From: Salvia splendens
Lineage: Eukaryota > Streptophyta > Magnoliopsida > Lamiales > Lamiaceae
Reading direction: 5' to 3'
Assembly: GCF_004379255.2 (NCBI RefSeq)
Contig: NC_056035.1
Coordinates: 33,247,208-33,311,207 of the forward strand
Length of the DNA stretch: 64,000 bases
Positions 23,529 through 35,333 of the stretch are shown piece by piece; within the stretch, counting starts at the first letter, position 1, and every line of letters begins with the position of its first letter. Under the pieces are notes generated by a model that ran no database searches, was not told the origin of the DNA, and worked only from the letters and a program-made list of their open reading frames with translations. The position numbers were made by a program, and so were the translations under genes.

Positions 23529-23536
23529 TATATATA
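23529..23536 (-). promoter_or_regulatory. TATA box of the Harbinger ORF
   Basis: On the - strand CTATATATAC lies about 90 bases upstream of ATG 23440, between the GC-rich terminal region and the ORF, suggesting the element carries its own promoter. Confidence 0.6.
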
Positions 23537-23569
23537 GTGTTTCGGAAAAAAAAAATTAATTTTCGCGCT

Positions 23570-23755
23570 AGGCGGTGCGCTGGGCGACCCGGGCGCTGCA
23601 ATAGCGCCGAACGGACCACCCAGCCGACCGCCCAGCGCCACATAACCGCCCAGCGCTGCGCGGTTTCTCTCTCCACTCAGCCGCTGGGCGGCTGCAATAG
23701 ACCGCCCAGCGAACCGCCCAGCGCCGGCGCTCGGCTGGGCGGTCGCTGGGCGCCT
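23570..23755. repeat. GC-rich subterminal repeats of the Harbinger element
   Basis: CGCCCAGC and its complement GCTGGGCG recur many times in both orientations over about 185 bases next to the right inverted repeat. The left end instead has repeats of ATAGCCCAGCCA in AT-rich sequence (about 21735-21790). Such motifs are candidate binding sites for the element's Myb-like protein. Confidence 0.6.
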
Positions 23756-23771
23756 ATTGTGGATGACCTTA

Positions 23772-24087
23772 AAGAAACACCACTAAATTGTTTAGATCAT
23801 GTGTTCCACAAATATCTTTGAATAAATTGTACGGAGTACTAAAATAACCAAGACCATGGCTAATGATATCATGTTATTAAAATGAAAAGATCTACTTACT
23901 ATTTTGTGGGTGTAGAGATGTTGTTTGCATCAGGTATTTCATAAATAAATTGATTCAAATTTGCTTTTACTATCATCTTTCAAGATGTATGGGCTGGGCC
24001 CCTAAACAATCACTGGGCCACCTGTCAGTATTGTATTGAGAAGTATTTTCTCTTTCTTTCACTTACTAAAGAGTTGTTGGTACGGTC
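23772..24087. other. Spacer between Harbinger element and Copia E
   Basis: AT-rich; no gene or repeat recognised. It ends in CCATC, the target duplication of Copia E. Confidence 0.5.
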
Positions 24088-24092
24088 CCATC

Positions 24093-24516
24093 CGAAAACA
24101 ATCAAGCAAAGACATGAAGAAGAAAGTAGAACAAGACATTTGATAATCTCTGCAATCGGATAATTTTATTGATGGATGATAATGTAACATTCAAACTGAA
24201 TTTATATCCGGACTAGGAAGGATCTAGAACACTTCACTAATCTTGTACAAACCGATTACAGACACTAATAATAACAGAATCACTAAGTTTTCTCTTCATC
24301 AATGCTTTAACAACTATGTCGCTCCAAGTACACTTGTGGTCTTCACTTTTGTTGGGCAAGACCACAGCATCTCTCTGATCTTCACTAGCTAGCGGTGGTA
24401 CAATCTTGACTCTATCTCGTGCTCCAAGCTTGCTCACATGGCATTGACTTGGATCATCTTCATTCAGCTCAGCATTGCAAGCAACTCCAGTTTGCTCACT
24501 GCAGTCTTCTCTAACA
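24093..24516 (-). repeat. 3' LTR of Copia E
   Basis: 424 bp on the - strand, TGTTAGAGAAGAC...GATTGTTTTCG. The expected terminal CA is CG in this copy. The polypurine tract (GAGGGGGTG on the - strand) lies at 24517-24525. It pairs with 35334-35765. Confidence 0.9.
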
Positions 24517-27500
24517 CACCCCCTCAATCCGAGTGAGGCTAAGGATACTACTCAGTCTTTCCCTGAGCTTCACAAAGGATTGTTTACTCAGAGGCTTTGT
24601 GAATATATCAGCTATTTGATCAGTTGTTGGTACATGCCTCAGTTCTATTTCTTTTCCAAGAACTTTGTCTCTGATAAAATGAATATCCAGCTCTATATGT
24701 TTGGTTCTTGCATGCATAACCGGATTTGAAGCCAAAGCAATAGCACTTAAGTTATCCACCCAAATCACTGGACTAGCATTTCTCTTGATCTTTAATTCAC
24801 CAAGTAAGGAGTTCAACCAAGCAATCTCTGAAGCTGCCAGTGCTAAACTTCTGTACTCAGCCTCAGTGCTGGACCTAGCAACTACACCTTACTTCTTTAC
24901 ACACCATGAAATCAAGTTTCTGCCATAGTATGTACAGATGCCACTGATGGACCTTATATCATCCAAGTCAGCAGCCGAATCAGAGTCTAAGGCTGAAATC
25001 ACACCATTTGATTTGTGGATTTGAATTCCATGATCTAATGTGCCAGATAGATATCTCAAAATCCTTTTAACTGCATTCCAATGTGGATCCAAAGGCGATA
25101 CCATATATTGGCTGACTTTGTTCACTACAAAATTAATGGCAGGCCTTGTGATGGTTGCATATTGGAGTGCTCCCACCATGCTTCTATACAGCTTAGAATC
25201 AGAAAAAGGCTCATCAATGTTCTTTCTAAGTTCACAATCGGACACCATTGGGGGGTTGGACAGCCCTTTGCCTCTGTCATATTTGCCTTCTTTAGAAGAT
25301 CATTGATGTAGTTTGACTGACACAAATGGAGACCATTTTGGTCAGTCTTGATTACTTCAACTCCCAGAAACAAGCTCACCTCCCCAAGATCTTTTAAGGA
25401 AAAATGGGAATTCAGTTTGGAGATCACTTTTTGGATAGAAGAAGAACAATTTCCAGTGATGAGAATATCATCAACATAGATCAACAAATACACAACTTCA
25501 TCCCCTCTCTGTCTGGAAAACATAGAGGCATCAGCCTTGGATTGAGAAAAGCCCAGAGAAAGGATAACAAAATGGACAGTGTAGAACCAGGCTCTTGAAG
25601 CCTGCTTTAGTCCATAGATGGCCTTTTTAAGTTTACAGACCAAGTGTGGACCCCCTTGCTCAAAACCAATAGGTTGTCTCATATAAATATCTTCCTCTAG
25701 ATCACCATTCAAGAAGGCATTGTTCACATCCAAGTGAGTGATAGACCAACCGAGACTAACAGCCAAACTGAAGATCAGTCTGATGGTAGTAGGTTTAACT
25801 ATTGGGCTAAATGTTTCATTGAAGTCAAAACCTGGCTGTTGAGAGAACCCTTGAGCAACTAACCTAGCTTTGTGCCAAGCAATAGCACCAGATAGATGAA
25901 ACTTGAGCTTAAAGATCCAAGTGCAGCCTATCAAATTTTTACCAGGAGGAAAAGTGGTCAAAATCTAAGTTTTATTTCTGAGAAGTGCTAAGAATTCTTC
26001 CAACATAGCAGCCTTCCAAATTGGTATTAGCATAGCCACTAATGCAGATTTGGGAATATGTGATAGAGAAATGGTTAAGGAAAATATTTTTGGCTTAAAA
26101 ATCCCAGCTTTAGATCTGGTGGTCATGTAATGAGTAGGCTGAGTGGAATGAGTAGAAGAAGAAGTGTCTGGGGCAGAAGTATCTGAAGTAGATGGAACAG
26201 CTGGAGAATCAGAAGAAGAACTTGAGTGAGAAGATTGGGAAAATTGATGAGCATCAGAAGCTGGAGAAGGAGGATCAGAGTCTAACTGCTGTGCAGATGA
26301 AGATTGGTCAGATGGAAGAGATGGAGGCTGATAATTCTGAAAAGGGACTGATAGAGTAGGAGAACTAAGTTGAACAGAAGTGACAGGATGAGGATGAGGG
26401 TTAGAGGCAGAAGGAAGAGATTTGAAAGGGAAAGAAGACTCATCAAATTTTATGTCTCTTGTGACAATAACTTTCCCATCAGGAAGTAATGCCTTGAACC
26501 CTTTATGAGATGAACTGACCCTAAGAAAGTAGCTCTAACTGATCTGAATTGCAGCTTATGCTTGTTATAGATGAAGGGATAACACAAGCATCCAAAGACT
26601 CTTAGAGAAGAATAATCAGGTTTATGAGAATGTAGTTTCTCATAGGGTGAGATATTTTTTATGGTTTTAGAGGGCATTCGATTTATCAGGAGGCTGCAGT
26701 GAGGAAAGTATCATCCCAGAAGTGTTGAGGGAGTGAAGCTTGAGCTAAAAGAGCAAGACCAGTTTCTACAATATGCCTATGTTTTCTCTCAGCCAAGCCA
26801 TTTTGTTGTGGTGTATAAGGACATGAGATTCTGTGAGATATTCCACAATTCTTGAGGAAGCTAGTTAGACCTTGAAACTCATCTCCCCAATCAGATTGTA
26901 AAGTTTTAATTTTTGAGCCAAAATGATTTTCACTCATGGATTTGAACTGTTTAAAAACAGAAGAAACATCACTCTTATTTTTTAAAAGATAAATCCAAGT
27001 GAATCTTGAGAAATGATCAATGAAAAACACATAATAGGCAAAACCATTTTTGGAAATAACAGGAGAAGGTCCCCACAAGTAACTATGAATGAGTTCTAAA
27101 GGATGATCAGAAACTGAATTTGATAAAGAATAAGACAATCTGTGTGCTTTGGAAATGGAACAAGGATGACAAAGAGACTGATCATTCATTGAAACAAAGA
27201 GAATATTACAACTATTTAAAGTACTTTTCACAACATCTAGAGTAGGATGTCTTAGTCTATTGTGCCACAAAGCAAGATCAAGACTAGAAGGTGAGCTTGA
27301 ACTACTGCTAGAAGGTGAATAAGGCAGACTGAGGGAATGGACTGCTGGAACTTCTTGGCTGGAAATGGGAAGATTGGAGCTATTGTTTCTCTTAATTGGG
27401 GAATGATCAACTAGGAAATGGTAGAGGCCCTTCTCAAGTGCTCCCTTGAGCACGATTTCCTTGTGCACAGGTCCTTAAGAAAACTGAATTATCCTTAGCA

Positions 27501-27946
27501 AATTGTGATACACTAAGAAGATTTTTGGTAATGTTAGGAACATGGAGAAGATTCTTAAGATGAAGCTTTCTAGAAAAAGTAGAGGAATGAGAATTAACCA
27601 CAGATTCACCAATATTGCAATAGGAACTGACTGACCATTACCAAGAACCAAGCTTTTACCTCCTACATATTCTGAGCTTATGTTCGGATTTCCAAGATCA
27701 TTGGAGACATGATGAGTAGCTCCAGAATCCGGATACCAACTGGAGGATGCAGCAGAATCATATCCAAACTCAGAGGAATTTGTTGCTGAGAAGTTGGTTG
27801 TAGGAGATCTTGGCACTGACTGAACTATGTGAGCAGAAGGATTGTAGTAGTTCTGCTGCTGTTGGGGCTGATTTGCTCTGAATTGCACTTGAGCAAAGGC
27901 TGCCTCCATAGCTGTTAAATTGTTGAATACGTGCCCAGCTTCAAGC
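24517..27946 (-). pseudogene. Copia E pol: protease to RNase H (broken)
   Basis: Read on the - strand from 27946 downward. First comes the tail of gag (FNNLTAMEAAFAQVQFRANQ), then the protease with an intact WYPDSGATHHV (about 27730). Next are the GAG-pre-integrase region (LWHNRLRHPTL) and integrase (FFIDHFSRFTWIYLL, LQSDWGDEF, CPYTPQQNGLAERKHRHIVE), ending near 26450. After a decayed Ser-rich linker, RT spans 25961-25125 with [35 protein letters not shown] and [13 protein letters not shown]. RNase H follows in pieces (24889-25248 and 24511-24816, ARTKHIELDIHFIRDKV). Stops and frameshifts separate the pieces. Trp replaces Asn in the usual SDNGGEF motif, and His replaces Gly in WHNRLGH. Confidence 0.85.
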
Positions 27947-28114
27947 GTAGATGGTGATATACCTGATTTCAGATGGCATGGTACACTTGGTGATTATTCT
28001 AGATAAAGGGTTTTTGGCTGCAAGGCCTATGCTCATATCAGACAAGGGAAATTGGAAGCTAGAGCACAAAGATGTATAATGCTTGGTTACCAAACTGGAG
28101 TAAAAGGATACAGG

Positions 28115-31100
28115 TAAGCATGCACAAACCGAACCGGCCCGGCGGTTAACCGGCGGTTCAGAACCGTTGGTTCATGAACCGGAACCGGAACCGGCACCGA
28201 CGGTTCGGCGGTTCAAGCAGGCCGGTTCAGGTTCAGGAATACGGCGAACTGTAACCGGCGGTTCAACGGTCCCAACGGGCAGATTCTGGCTAGGGCGTAG
28301 GGTGGCAGGCTAGGTGTGCAGAAAAACCGGCAGTTTCCGACGGTTCCGGTGCTTTTTCAGGTGGCAGAGCATAGGTGGCAGTGTATAGGCCTGAAAACCG
28401 GTCAGAAACTCCCAGTTTTCAGCCATAAACCACCGGTTTCCGACATAAACCGTGGACTGAACCGCCGGTTCAAGCAGTAAACCGGCCGAATTTGAAATTT
28501 GAATTTTTTTTTATTTCTTCCAATTTTACTCCTATAAATACCCCACTTCCCCCATCATTTTTACCCACCCCATTCTTGAGTTAACAAAGATTTCCTTCTC
28601 AATCTTCATTTCTCTGTTCTCTCCTCATTCTCTCTAATTGCTCAAGTTGTTTACTAGTTACTACTTACTACTATATTTGTTGTTGTGTTCGTAATTTACC
28701 ATTTATTCAATACTCCATATTACATCCATACTACTTTCATTTATCACTATGTCTTCTTCTCGTGGTGGACCAGGACGTGGTGATCGGGGCAAAGGAATTG
28801 CCCAAGATCAAAGTAGTCGTCCCTCAAAATCAAGGCGACCTAGTCGTCGAGTAGTTATGGAAGAGGTTTCCCGAGTGGCGGCTGAACGCATGCAAGTAAG
28901 TTCTAAAAAATTATTTTTACAGTTCATAATTTCATAAGATTGAGTTTTTAAATTTATTTTGTGTTCCTACTTATAACTTCAACTTATATAATATTTATAG
29001 ATAGAAGAAGATCATAGGATGGCCATGCTACTCGCTGAAATGCATCAAGGTGGGGGGGGGAGGGGCGGTGGTAGTTCCCAACAACAAGATGACGAGTAAG
29101 ACGTGTCTATATCGTTGGACTCGGACAACAATTATGATAGATCTCATTCTCGTATTCCGTCTAGCACCGGCGGAAATGAGAAGATGCCTCCTCCCCCTCC
29201 ACCCACTAACACTACAAAAGCTTTGAAATATGATATTTTTGTTAAACACTACAACAAGGTCCCGGTGGTGATTCCAAGTCCTCATGATCCGCACTCTCAA
29301 GAAGAGACATCAGCGTTTCATGCATATTGTAACTATTGTGATAAAGTCTACAAATTTGCGAGTGGTGGGGGATATGGCACCCTCCGTCGTCATTTGGTGA
29401 CAAAGCATCCGGTATAATGTGGCACTACCTCTACCAAACCCAACTAAACTTCCAACCTGGTGGCTCAGGTTCGTCAGGTACGCCTCTTTTTAAATATGAT
29501 CAAAAATATTTTGTTGACGTTATGACTAGATGGGCTGCAATGAAGCATTTTCCTTTTAATGTTTATGATGATAAAAAAATTTGAGGTTACTATGCAAAGT
29601 GGTTTAAACGCAGCTATCAAAAGAGTAGGTCGAATGACTGTTCAACGATCTACCGTTAGACAATGTTTAGAGAAAAAAGTTAAATTATCACGTTATTTAC
29701 TTAACTTGGGCCACAAAGTGAACATTTGCTCAGATGTATGGACTGATTGTTTTAACCGGCATTTATACATGGGCATTACAGTTCACTTTGTGGACAATAG
29801 TTGGACTTTGAACAAACGTTTAATTGGTTTTAGAGAATTTGAGACATCACACACTGCACCCGAAATTGCTTCTTTAATTATTCAAGTTTTGAATGAGTTT
29901 CAATTATGCAATAAGATATTTTCTGCTGGTTTTGATAATGCAACTGCTAACACTATAAGTATTAGTGATTTGATTGCGGCTTGTGCTCTTGTTATTGGAG
30001 GTAAGTATTTTCATCAAATATGCGTATGTTATATTTTAAATTTATGTGTACAAGATGCGCTTGGATTATGGCAAAAACATGTTAGTCCTATTAGAACTGC
30101 AATTAGATTAATCCATCAAAAGCCAGCTATTGGCAAAGCTTGGAAGAAATATTGCCATCAAAAGAATGTAAGATATACGAATTTTACTATGGATGTGTCT
30201 CATAGATGGTATTCAACATATCATTGTCTGAATTCTACTTTGACGCATAAAGATTCTTTATGTGATTTTTTTAGAACCTATCCCGTTCATGATTTATATC
30301 TTTCGCATAGTTGTAGGGAACATAGCGTGGCTTTATTTAATTGTTCAAATATTTCAAAAATGCAACTGTTGAATTATCGGGTGTTTATTATTGCACTGTT
30401 GTTCGTGTTTTAGAGCAATGCATGTATATATCACTTGGTTTTAAAACTACAATGAAAAATGCTTACTCTTCACCTGAATTGATGTGTGTTTTATATTATA
30501 TGATTGAGAAATGGCTTAAGTATATCAGTAAGATTCCAACGGTGTTTTGGATTGCAAAGGTCTTGGATCCAAAATGGAAATTAGCCGGTACCTCCAAGAT
30601 TTTCGATTTTTATTATAACAATTTGAGTTCTATTGATCTTGGTTCACTTAAAGCATTGCAATCGGATACCAGTGACGAATTCAGAGTAGACCTCTCATAA
30701 ACATTTCAAATAAACCTCCTGAACCGGTCAATTATCCAACAAACCTTTGAGTTTAACTTGTGTGCTCTCTACACCGAATATGAAACCAAGTATAACAGTA
30801 CCCACCAAGTCAGAAGACATACCCCTCCTCAACAACATAACTTTGGCTTCGCATTTCAAGCCGATTATGATGACCCTGACGCGCAATCCCAATTAGCCGA
30901 CCTATACAGCTACAACACCGGTGGAAGGTCCTCGGGTATGGTAAGTGAGTTAGATTTATATTTCGATTCACTCTTTTCCTTTGGTGATGAAGGTCCTACT
31001 CCTCCCGCCCAAATCGACATCCTCGATTGGTGGGGAACACACGAGAAAGATTTTCACATACTTGCGTCAATAGCCAAGGAGATTCTTTCTATCCCGGCTT

Positions 31101-32136
31101 CCACTGTCGCCGTCGAGTCCGCTTTTAGTGTTGGCTCGCGTGTGTTGGATGAATCAAGAAGTAAGCTCTCCGCGAAAAATATGGAAGCCGTGATGTTACT
31201 TGATGATTGGGCCAAAGCTGACGTCAGAGAACAAGAAAATGATTGGGATGATCGTCAGGAGGGATCACAAGAAGAATTCACAGGGGATGAATCGTAGGCC
31301 AACCGTCAACCGCCGGCCAAGCCAAATAGGTAAGTAAGGTAAGAGAACTACGTGGGCTTTGATTCCCTAATGCAAATGAGCATTGGGGATACGTAGGCAC
31401 CTCAACTTAAATTTTAAATTTAAGTTGAGCTCAAGTCCTTTTTCTTTTATTTCCTTTTTTCCCCATTTGTTTCTACTTTAAAAATATGCAAATACAATTA
31501 AATAATTGTATTTGTATATACTCTAGTAGATGAAATAGATTTCTCTATAAGGCTAAATCCGGGAAACTTTTGACAATTCTACTATAATTGTTGATTGTTA
31601 GACTAAACTCAACATTTAAAGTTGAATTGCTAAAGGTGTCCTCAATTTAGTTATGTAGAAAGATCTTCTTCGCCGACTAAGAGTATATATACTTATAAAA
31701 TTATTGTTCAGAACTTCTAAGTCTTTTTTGTAATTTGTTATTAGCTTCGTTGTTGACTAGTAGTCTCGTTGTATTTAAATTTTTGTTTAAGACTTCAAGA
31801 CCTCAAGGTTTTTGAAATTTGTAATTATTGTAACTTGTAATCTCAATAAAATTGCAACTTTCATTGTGTTTTTTTTTAATTTTATTTACGCACATTTCAT
31901 AGATAAACAAATAAAAAAATGCAAAAAAAATTGACGAACCGCCGAACCGGCCCGGAACCGGCGGTTCAGGCCAAAAACTGGAGGTTTTGAACCGCCTCGT
32001 AAACCGGCGGTTTTTTGAAACTGAACCGGAACCGCCGGGACCCTTGGCGGGCCGGTTCCGATTCATGGGAATGATGAACCGTGAACCACCGGTTCATGAA
32101 TTGGAACCGGCAGTTTCCGACCCGTGTGCATGGCTT
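28115..32136 (+). mobile_element. Ac-like hAT DNA transposon inside Copia D
   Basis: Flanked by a perfect 8-bp duplication GATACAGG (28107-28114 and 32137-32144), diagnostic of hAT. The ends are TAAGCATGCACAAACC on the left and, reading inward from the right on the other strand, AAGCCATGCACACGGG. Both ends carry dense CCGGCGGTTC/GAACCGCCGG subterminal repeats (about 28130-28480 and 31930-32110), the likely transposase-binding sites. The 4022-bp element contains a broken BED-type transposase gene. It is the youngest layer of the E/D/hAT nest. Confidence 0.93.
28749..31297 (+). pseudogene. hAT transposase with BED zinc finger (broken)
   Basis: ATG 28749 opens exon 1 (28749-28895), joined by a GT-AG intron to exon 2 at 29001 (IEEDHRMAMLL). 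A TAA at 29097-29099 interrupts. In the same frame the BED-type zinc finger follows (AYCNYCDKVYKFASGGG with RRHLVTKHPV), ending in TAA at 29415-29417. The catalytic core continues at about 29559-30413 (SDVWTDCFNRHLYMGITVHF, FDNATAN, RWYSTYHCLN). A frameshift near 30350 leads to the 30341-30700 frame, and another break to 30758-31297. The C-terminal hAT dimerisation domain there is well kept (DWWGTHEKDFHILASIAKEIL, STVAVESAFSVGSRVLDE). It resembles RICESLEEPER/Ac-like transposases. This copy cannot make a full protein. Confidence 0.85.
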
Positions 32137-34121
32137 GATACAGGCTATGTTGTGTAGAGCCTGGGAATGCCAAGATCATCATCAGCAGAGATATGATTTT
32201 TTGGGAAAATGAGATGCCATTTCTCAGGAGCAATACTGAAGATGGTCAGAGAAATATAACTACTAATTTTGAGGTGGAGCCTATGGGTGCACCACCTGAA
32301 GTTGAAGGTCCTAATAAGGATCAAGAATTCAGTGAAGATCATGGGAATAATACTGATCATAGTCATCCAAGTGCTAGTACAGAAAGTCTGGAAAATTATC
32401 AACTTACTAGAGATAGAGTGAGGAGAAAAAATGTGAAGCCACCCTCAAGATACTCTGACTCAGAAATGCCTTTCTATGCTCTCTGTGTTGCTGAGGAGGT
32501 GGAGTATAGTGAACTATCTCCTACAGAGAAGCAATCCAGTCCAAAGAAGCAGATAAGTGGATGCTAGCTATGGTGGAGGAGATAGAATCTCTTCTCAAGA
32601 ATGGAACTTGGATACTAGTTGAAAGGGTAGAAGGCAGAAAGGTTGTGAGTTGTAAATGGTTTTTCAAGAAGAAAATTGAGTCAGCAACACAAGGTGACCA
32701 TATCAGATTCAAAGCTAGACTAGTTGCCAGAGGCTTCACACATGAGCAAGGTGTGGATTTCAATGAGGTATTTTCTCTAGTTGTAAAACATACTTCCATT
32801 CGAATATTGCTTGTTGTGGTTGCTAAAAAGGACTTGGAAATGGAACAACTTGATATTAAGACTGCATTCTTGCATGGTGAGCTGGAGGAAACAATTTATA
32901 TGGCTCAGCCTGAGGGTTTTGTCAGCCCAGGAGATGAAGGAAAAGTGTGTTTGCTCAAGAGGAGCATTTATGGATTAAAGCAGACAAGTAGACAGTGGCA
33001 TAAGAGATTTGATAATCACATGATCAGTTGTGGTGTTGAGAAGTCTCTGTATGATGAATGCGTGTATATCAAGAGGAAACATGGGGTACATGTTGCTTAC
33101 CTTCTACTTTATGTAGATGATATGTTGCTAGCTGGAGCATGCAAGAAAGAACTTCAGTCAGTTAAGGATGATTTGACAGATGCTTTTGATATGAAGGACT
33201 TGGGTCCGGCCAAAAGAATATTGGGTATGAACATTATCAGAGACAGACAGAGAAGACTAATTTTGCTGACTTAGTATGACTATGTGTCAAGACTTTTGAA
33301 GAAGTTTAAGATGGAGAATACTAAGGAGACTGCAACTCCATTAGCCTAACAATTCAAGTTGTCAATAGAGCAGAGACCAAAGTCAGAGGTTGAAGCTGCT
33401 GAAATGCAGAGAATTCATTTTGCAAATATAGTTGGGAGCATAATGTATGCTATGATCTCAACAAGGCCAGATGTAGCTCACTCCATTAGTGTGATCAGCA
33501 GATTCATGGCCAATCATGGAAAGGAGCACTGGAAGGCACTCAAATGGCTGATGAGATATCTGAAAGGGGCTGGAGACTTTGGTATATTGTTCAAAGGTGA
33601 TCATGAGTATAAGGGTGATGTGATAGTTGGTTTTTGTGACTCTGATTTTGCAGGGAACATTGACAATAGAAGATCACAATCTGGGTATGTCTTCACAATG
33701 TTTGGAGCAGCCATTAGCTGGAAGTCAAGTCTCCAAAGTGTAGTTGCATTATCAACTACAAAAGCTGAGTTTATGGCCTTAACTGCAGTTGTGAATGAGA
33801 GTTATTGGCTGAAGGGCATAGCTACTGATTTTGGTTTTGAGCAGGCAGCTATTTCAATTGGTTGTGATAACAACAGCGCATTGTGTTTGGCAAAGCACAA
33901 GGTGTATCATGAATGAAGCAAACACATTAATGTTCGTTTGCACTTCAATAGAGAAGGCATAGAGAGGGAAGAAGTGAAGGTTTTCAAAGTGCACATAGAT
34001 GACAATCCAGCAGATATGTTGACAAAGCCATTGCTCAAAGACAAGTTTGAGAAATGCAAGACTTTGGTGAATATCTGTAAGTTGAAGGCAGATTGAGCTT
34101 CAATTCAATCAAGGTGGAGAC

Positions 34122-34419
34122 TGTTAAGTGATTGATTGTAGCATCTATTGTTGAGCTTAATCGAGCTCATTGGTTTGCTGGTGTGAAGGATCGATGCATG
34201 GACTGTGTGGACTTATCTGAGCCGTTAGATGTAGATTAGTGAGATGATGTAATCTTAGCCGTTAGATTTTAGTTGAGCAGCTAAGAAATGAGTTAGCTAA
34301 CAGAAGACTCATTGTATTCTACACCATCTGTAATCCCGTTTTCTCTCTCCCAAAATTGAATAAGATTTCCTTTCCTTGATCTTGTGTTCTTCAGATTTCT
34401 TGCTTTCAATTCTTGTTCA
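34122..34419 (+). repeat. 3' LTR of Copia D
   Basis: Starts TGTTAAGTGATTG right after the polypurine tract and ends with CTTGTTCA or CTTGTTCATCACA (34419 or 34424). The exact end cannot be fixed because the 5' LTR is gone. Confidence 0.7.
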
Positions 34420-35265
34420 TCACAATTTTATTGTCTCCCCTTCCAAATCCTCTGCCACCTCTACCTCCTCTTTGATTCCTAGATCCACCTCTTCCTCCAC
34501 CTGTGTCAAACTTGTTGTTGTAGGATTGTAGATCTTTCTTTGGCCCTGACTGTTGCTGCACCAAGTGGAGTGAGGGTTGAGATCCCTCAGTGCTGGAAGA
34601 GTTTGCTCTTGTTGTCTCCATTCTGGACTCAAAGCTGAGAAGAAATGAGGATACATCACCAATCGCCCAAGGTTCAGATCTGGAGGTGACAACACATACA
34701 GCTGGATCATATTCCTGACCTAAGCCTCCAAGAATGTGTAGAATCTGCTCTCCATCAGAGACCATGCAACCAACTGAATTGAGAAGGTCAAAATAGTTCC
34801 TCATTTTACCAAGATATTCACTCATTGAGAGTGTTTCCTTTCTGAGATTTTGCATCTGTTGCCGGTATTGCATAACTTTTGCAGTTGAGTGGCTAGGAAA
34901 GTTGTTCTCTAGTGCTCCCCATATGTCCTTTGCGGATCTGAGGCCAACAACAAAGAGAGAGCTCCCCCAGACAGTGAAGAGAGCAGCCATCCTGCAACTC
35001 TCCTGTCTTGCCTCTGCCAAACAAAGAATGCTGGATTAATCACCAGAGATCCTACAGCTGGATCAACAATCATTTGTGGTGGTGGGCTGGCTTCTCCAGT
35101 GAGAAATGACTCAAGCTCGTATCCATACACAACAACATCTACTTGTTGCTTCCAAATCAAGAAATTCCCATTAGTTAACTTAACTGAAATGGGAGGAAGT
35201 TGAGAGAAAAGAGGCAATGCTGATAAGGGAATAGAAGCAGCATTGGAATCGTTTGATTCTGCCAT
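34406..35265 (-). pseudogene. Copia E gag (frameshifted, 3' part deleted)
   Basis: Start ATG 35265 (MAESNDSNAAS). Motifs of a Copia gag are NFLIWKQQVDVVVYGYELESFL, then a frame change around 34910-35020, then SAKDIWGALENNF, LRKETLSMSEYL and GLGQEYDPAV, and a Gly/Arg-rich tail (GGRGGRGFGRG). The following zinc knuckle is missing: the D insertion and deletion cut here, and the gag tail resumes at about 27946. Confidence 0.82.
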
Positions 35266-35333
35266 TTTGAAGATAAAAGAAAAGGATCGGAGGGTAGGAG
35301 AGACATGATCACTAAGATCCTGCTCTGATACCA

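Larger units (their letters stand above)
21662..23768 (-). mobile_element. PIF/Harbinger element carrying only the Myb/SANT ORF
   Basis: The inverted ends are GGCCATCCACAATAG (21662-21676) and CTATTGTGGATGACC (23754-23768), 14 of 15 matching, with TTA directly outside both (21659-21661 and 23769-23771). A 3-bp TTA duplication is the PIF/Harbinger signature. The 2107-bp element has one intact gene (21968-23440, -) for a Myb/SANT-like protein, the usual first ORF of these elements. It has no DDE transposase, so it would depend on a partner in trans. Both ends hold short subterminal repeats. Confidence 0.88.
27990..34095 (+). pseudogene. Copia D pol fragment (integrase end, RT, RNase H)
   Basis: The first part encodes the integrase C-terminus VFGCKAYAHIRQGKLEARAQ and then the motif LGYQTGVKGYR. 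Removing the hAT element and one GATACAGG copy lets the frame continue as LCCVEPGNAKIIISRD, so the reading frame is restored. RT runs 32561-33274 with GTWILVERVEG, WFFKKK, GLKQTSRQW and YLLLYVDDMLLAG. Stops at 33274 and 33346-33348 break it. RNase H follows at 33359-33916 (GFCDSDFAGNIDNRRSQSGY, ALSTTKAEF, CDNNSALCLAKHKVYHE), then a stop, with the tail DDNPADMLTKPL near 34000. Not functional. Confidence 0.85.
27947..34421 (+). mobile_element. Truncated Copia D, nested in E and split by hAT
   Basis: A + strand Copia fragment made of 27947-28106 plus 32145-34421, interrupted by the hAT element. It retains the integrase C-terminus, reverse transcriptase, RNase H, a polypurine tract (AAGGTGGAGAC, 34111-34121) and a 3' LTR from 34122 to about 34419. 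The 5' LTR, gag, protease and most of integrase are missing, and part of E's gag/zinc-knuckle region is missing at the same place. A deletion after D inserted into E therefore removed both. The RT resembles tobacco TNT1-94-type elements (VSCKWFFKKK, ARLVARGFTHEQG, LLLYVDDMLLAG). Confidence 0.85.
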
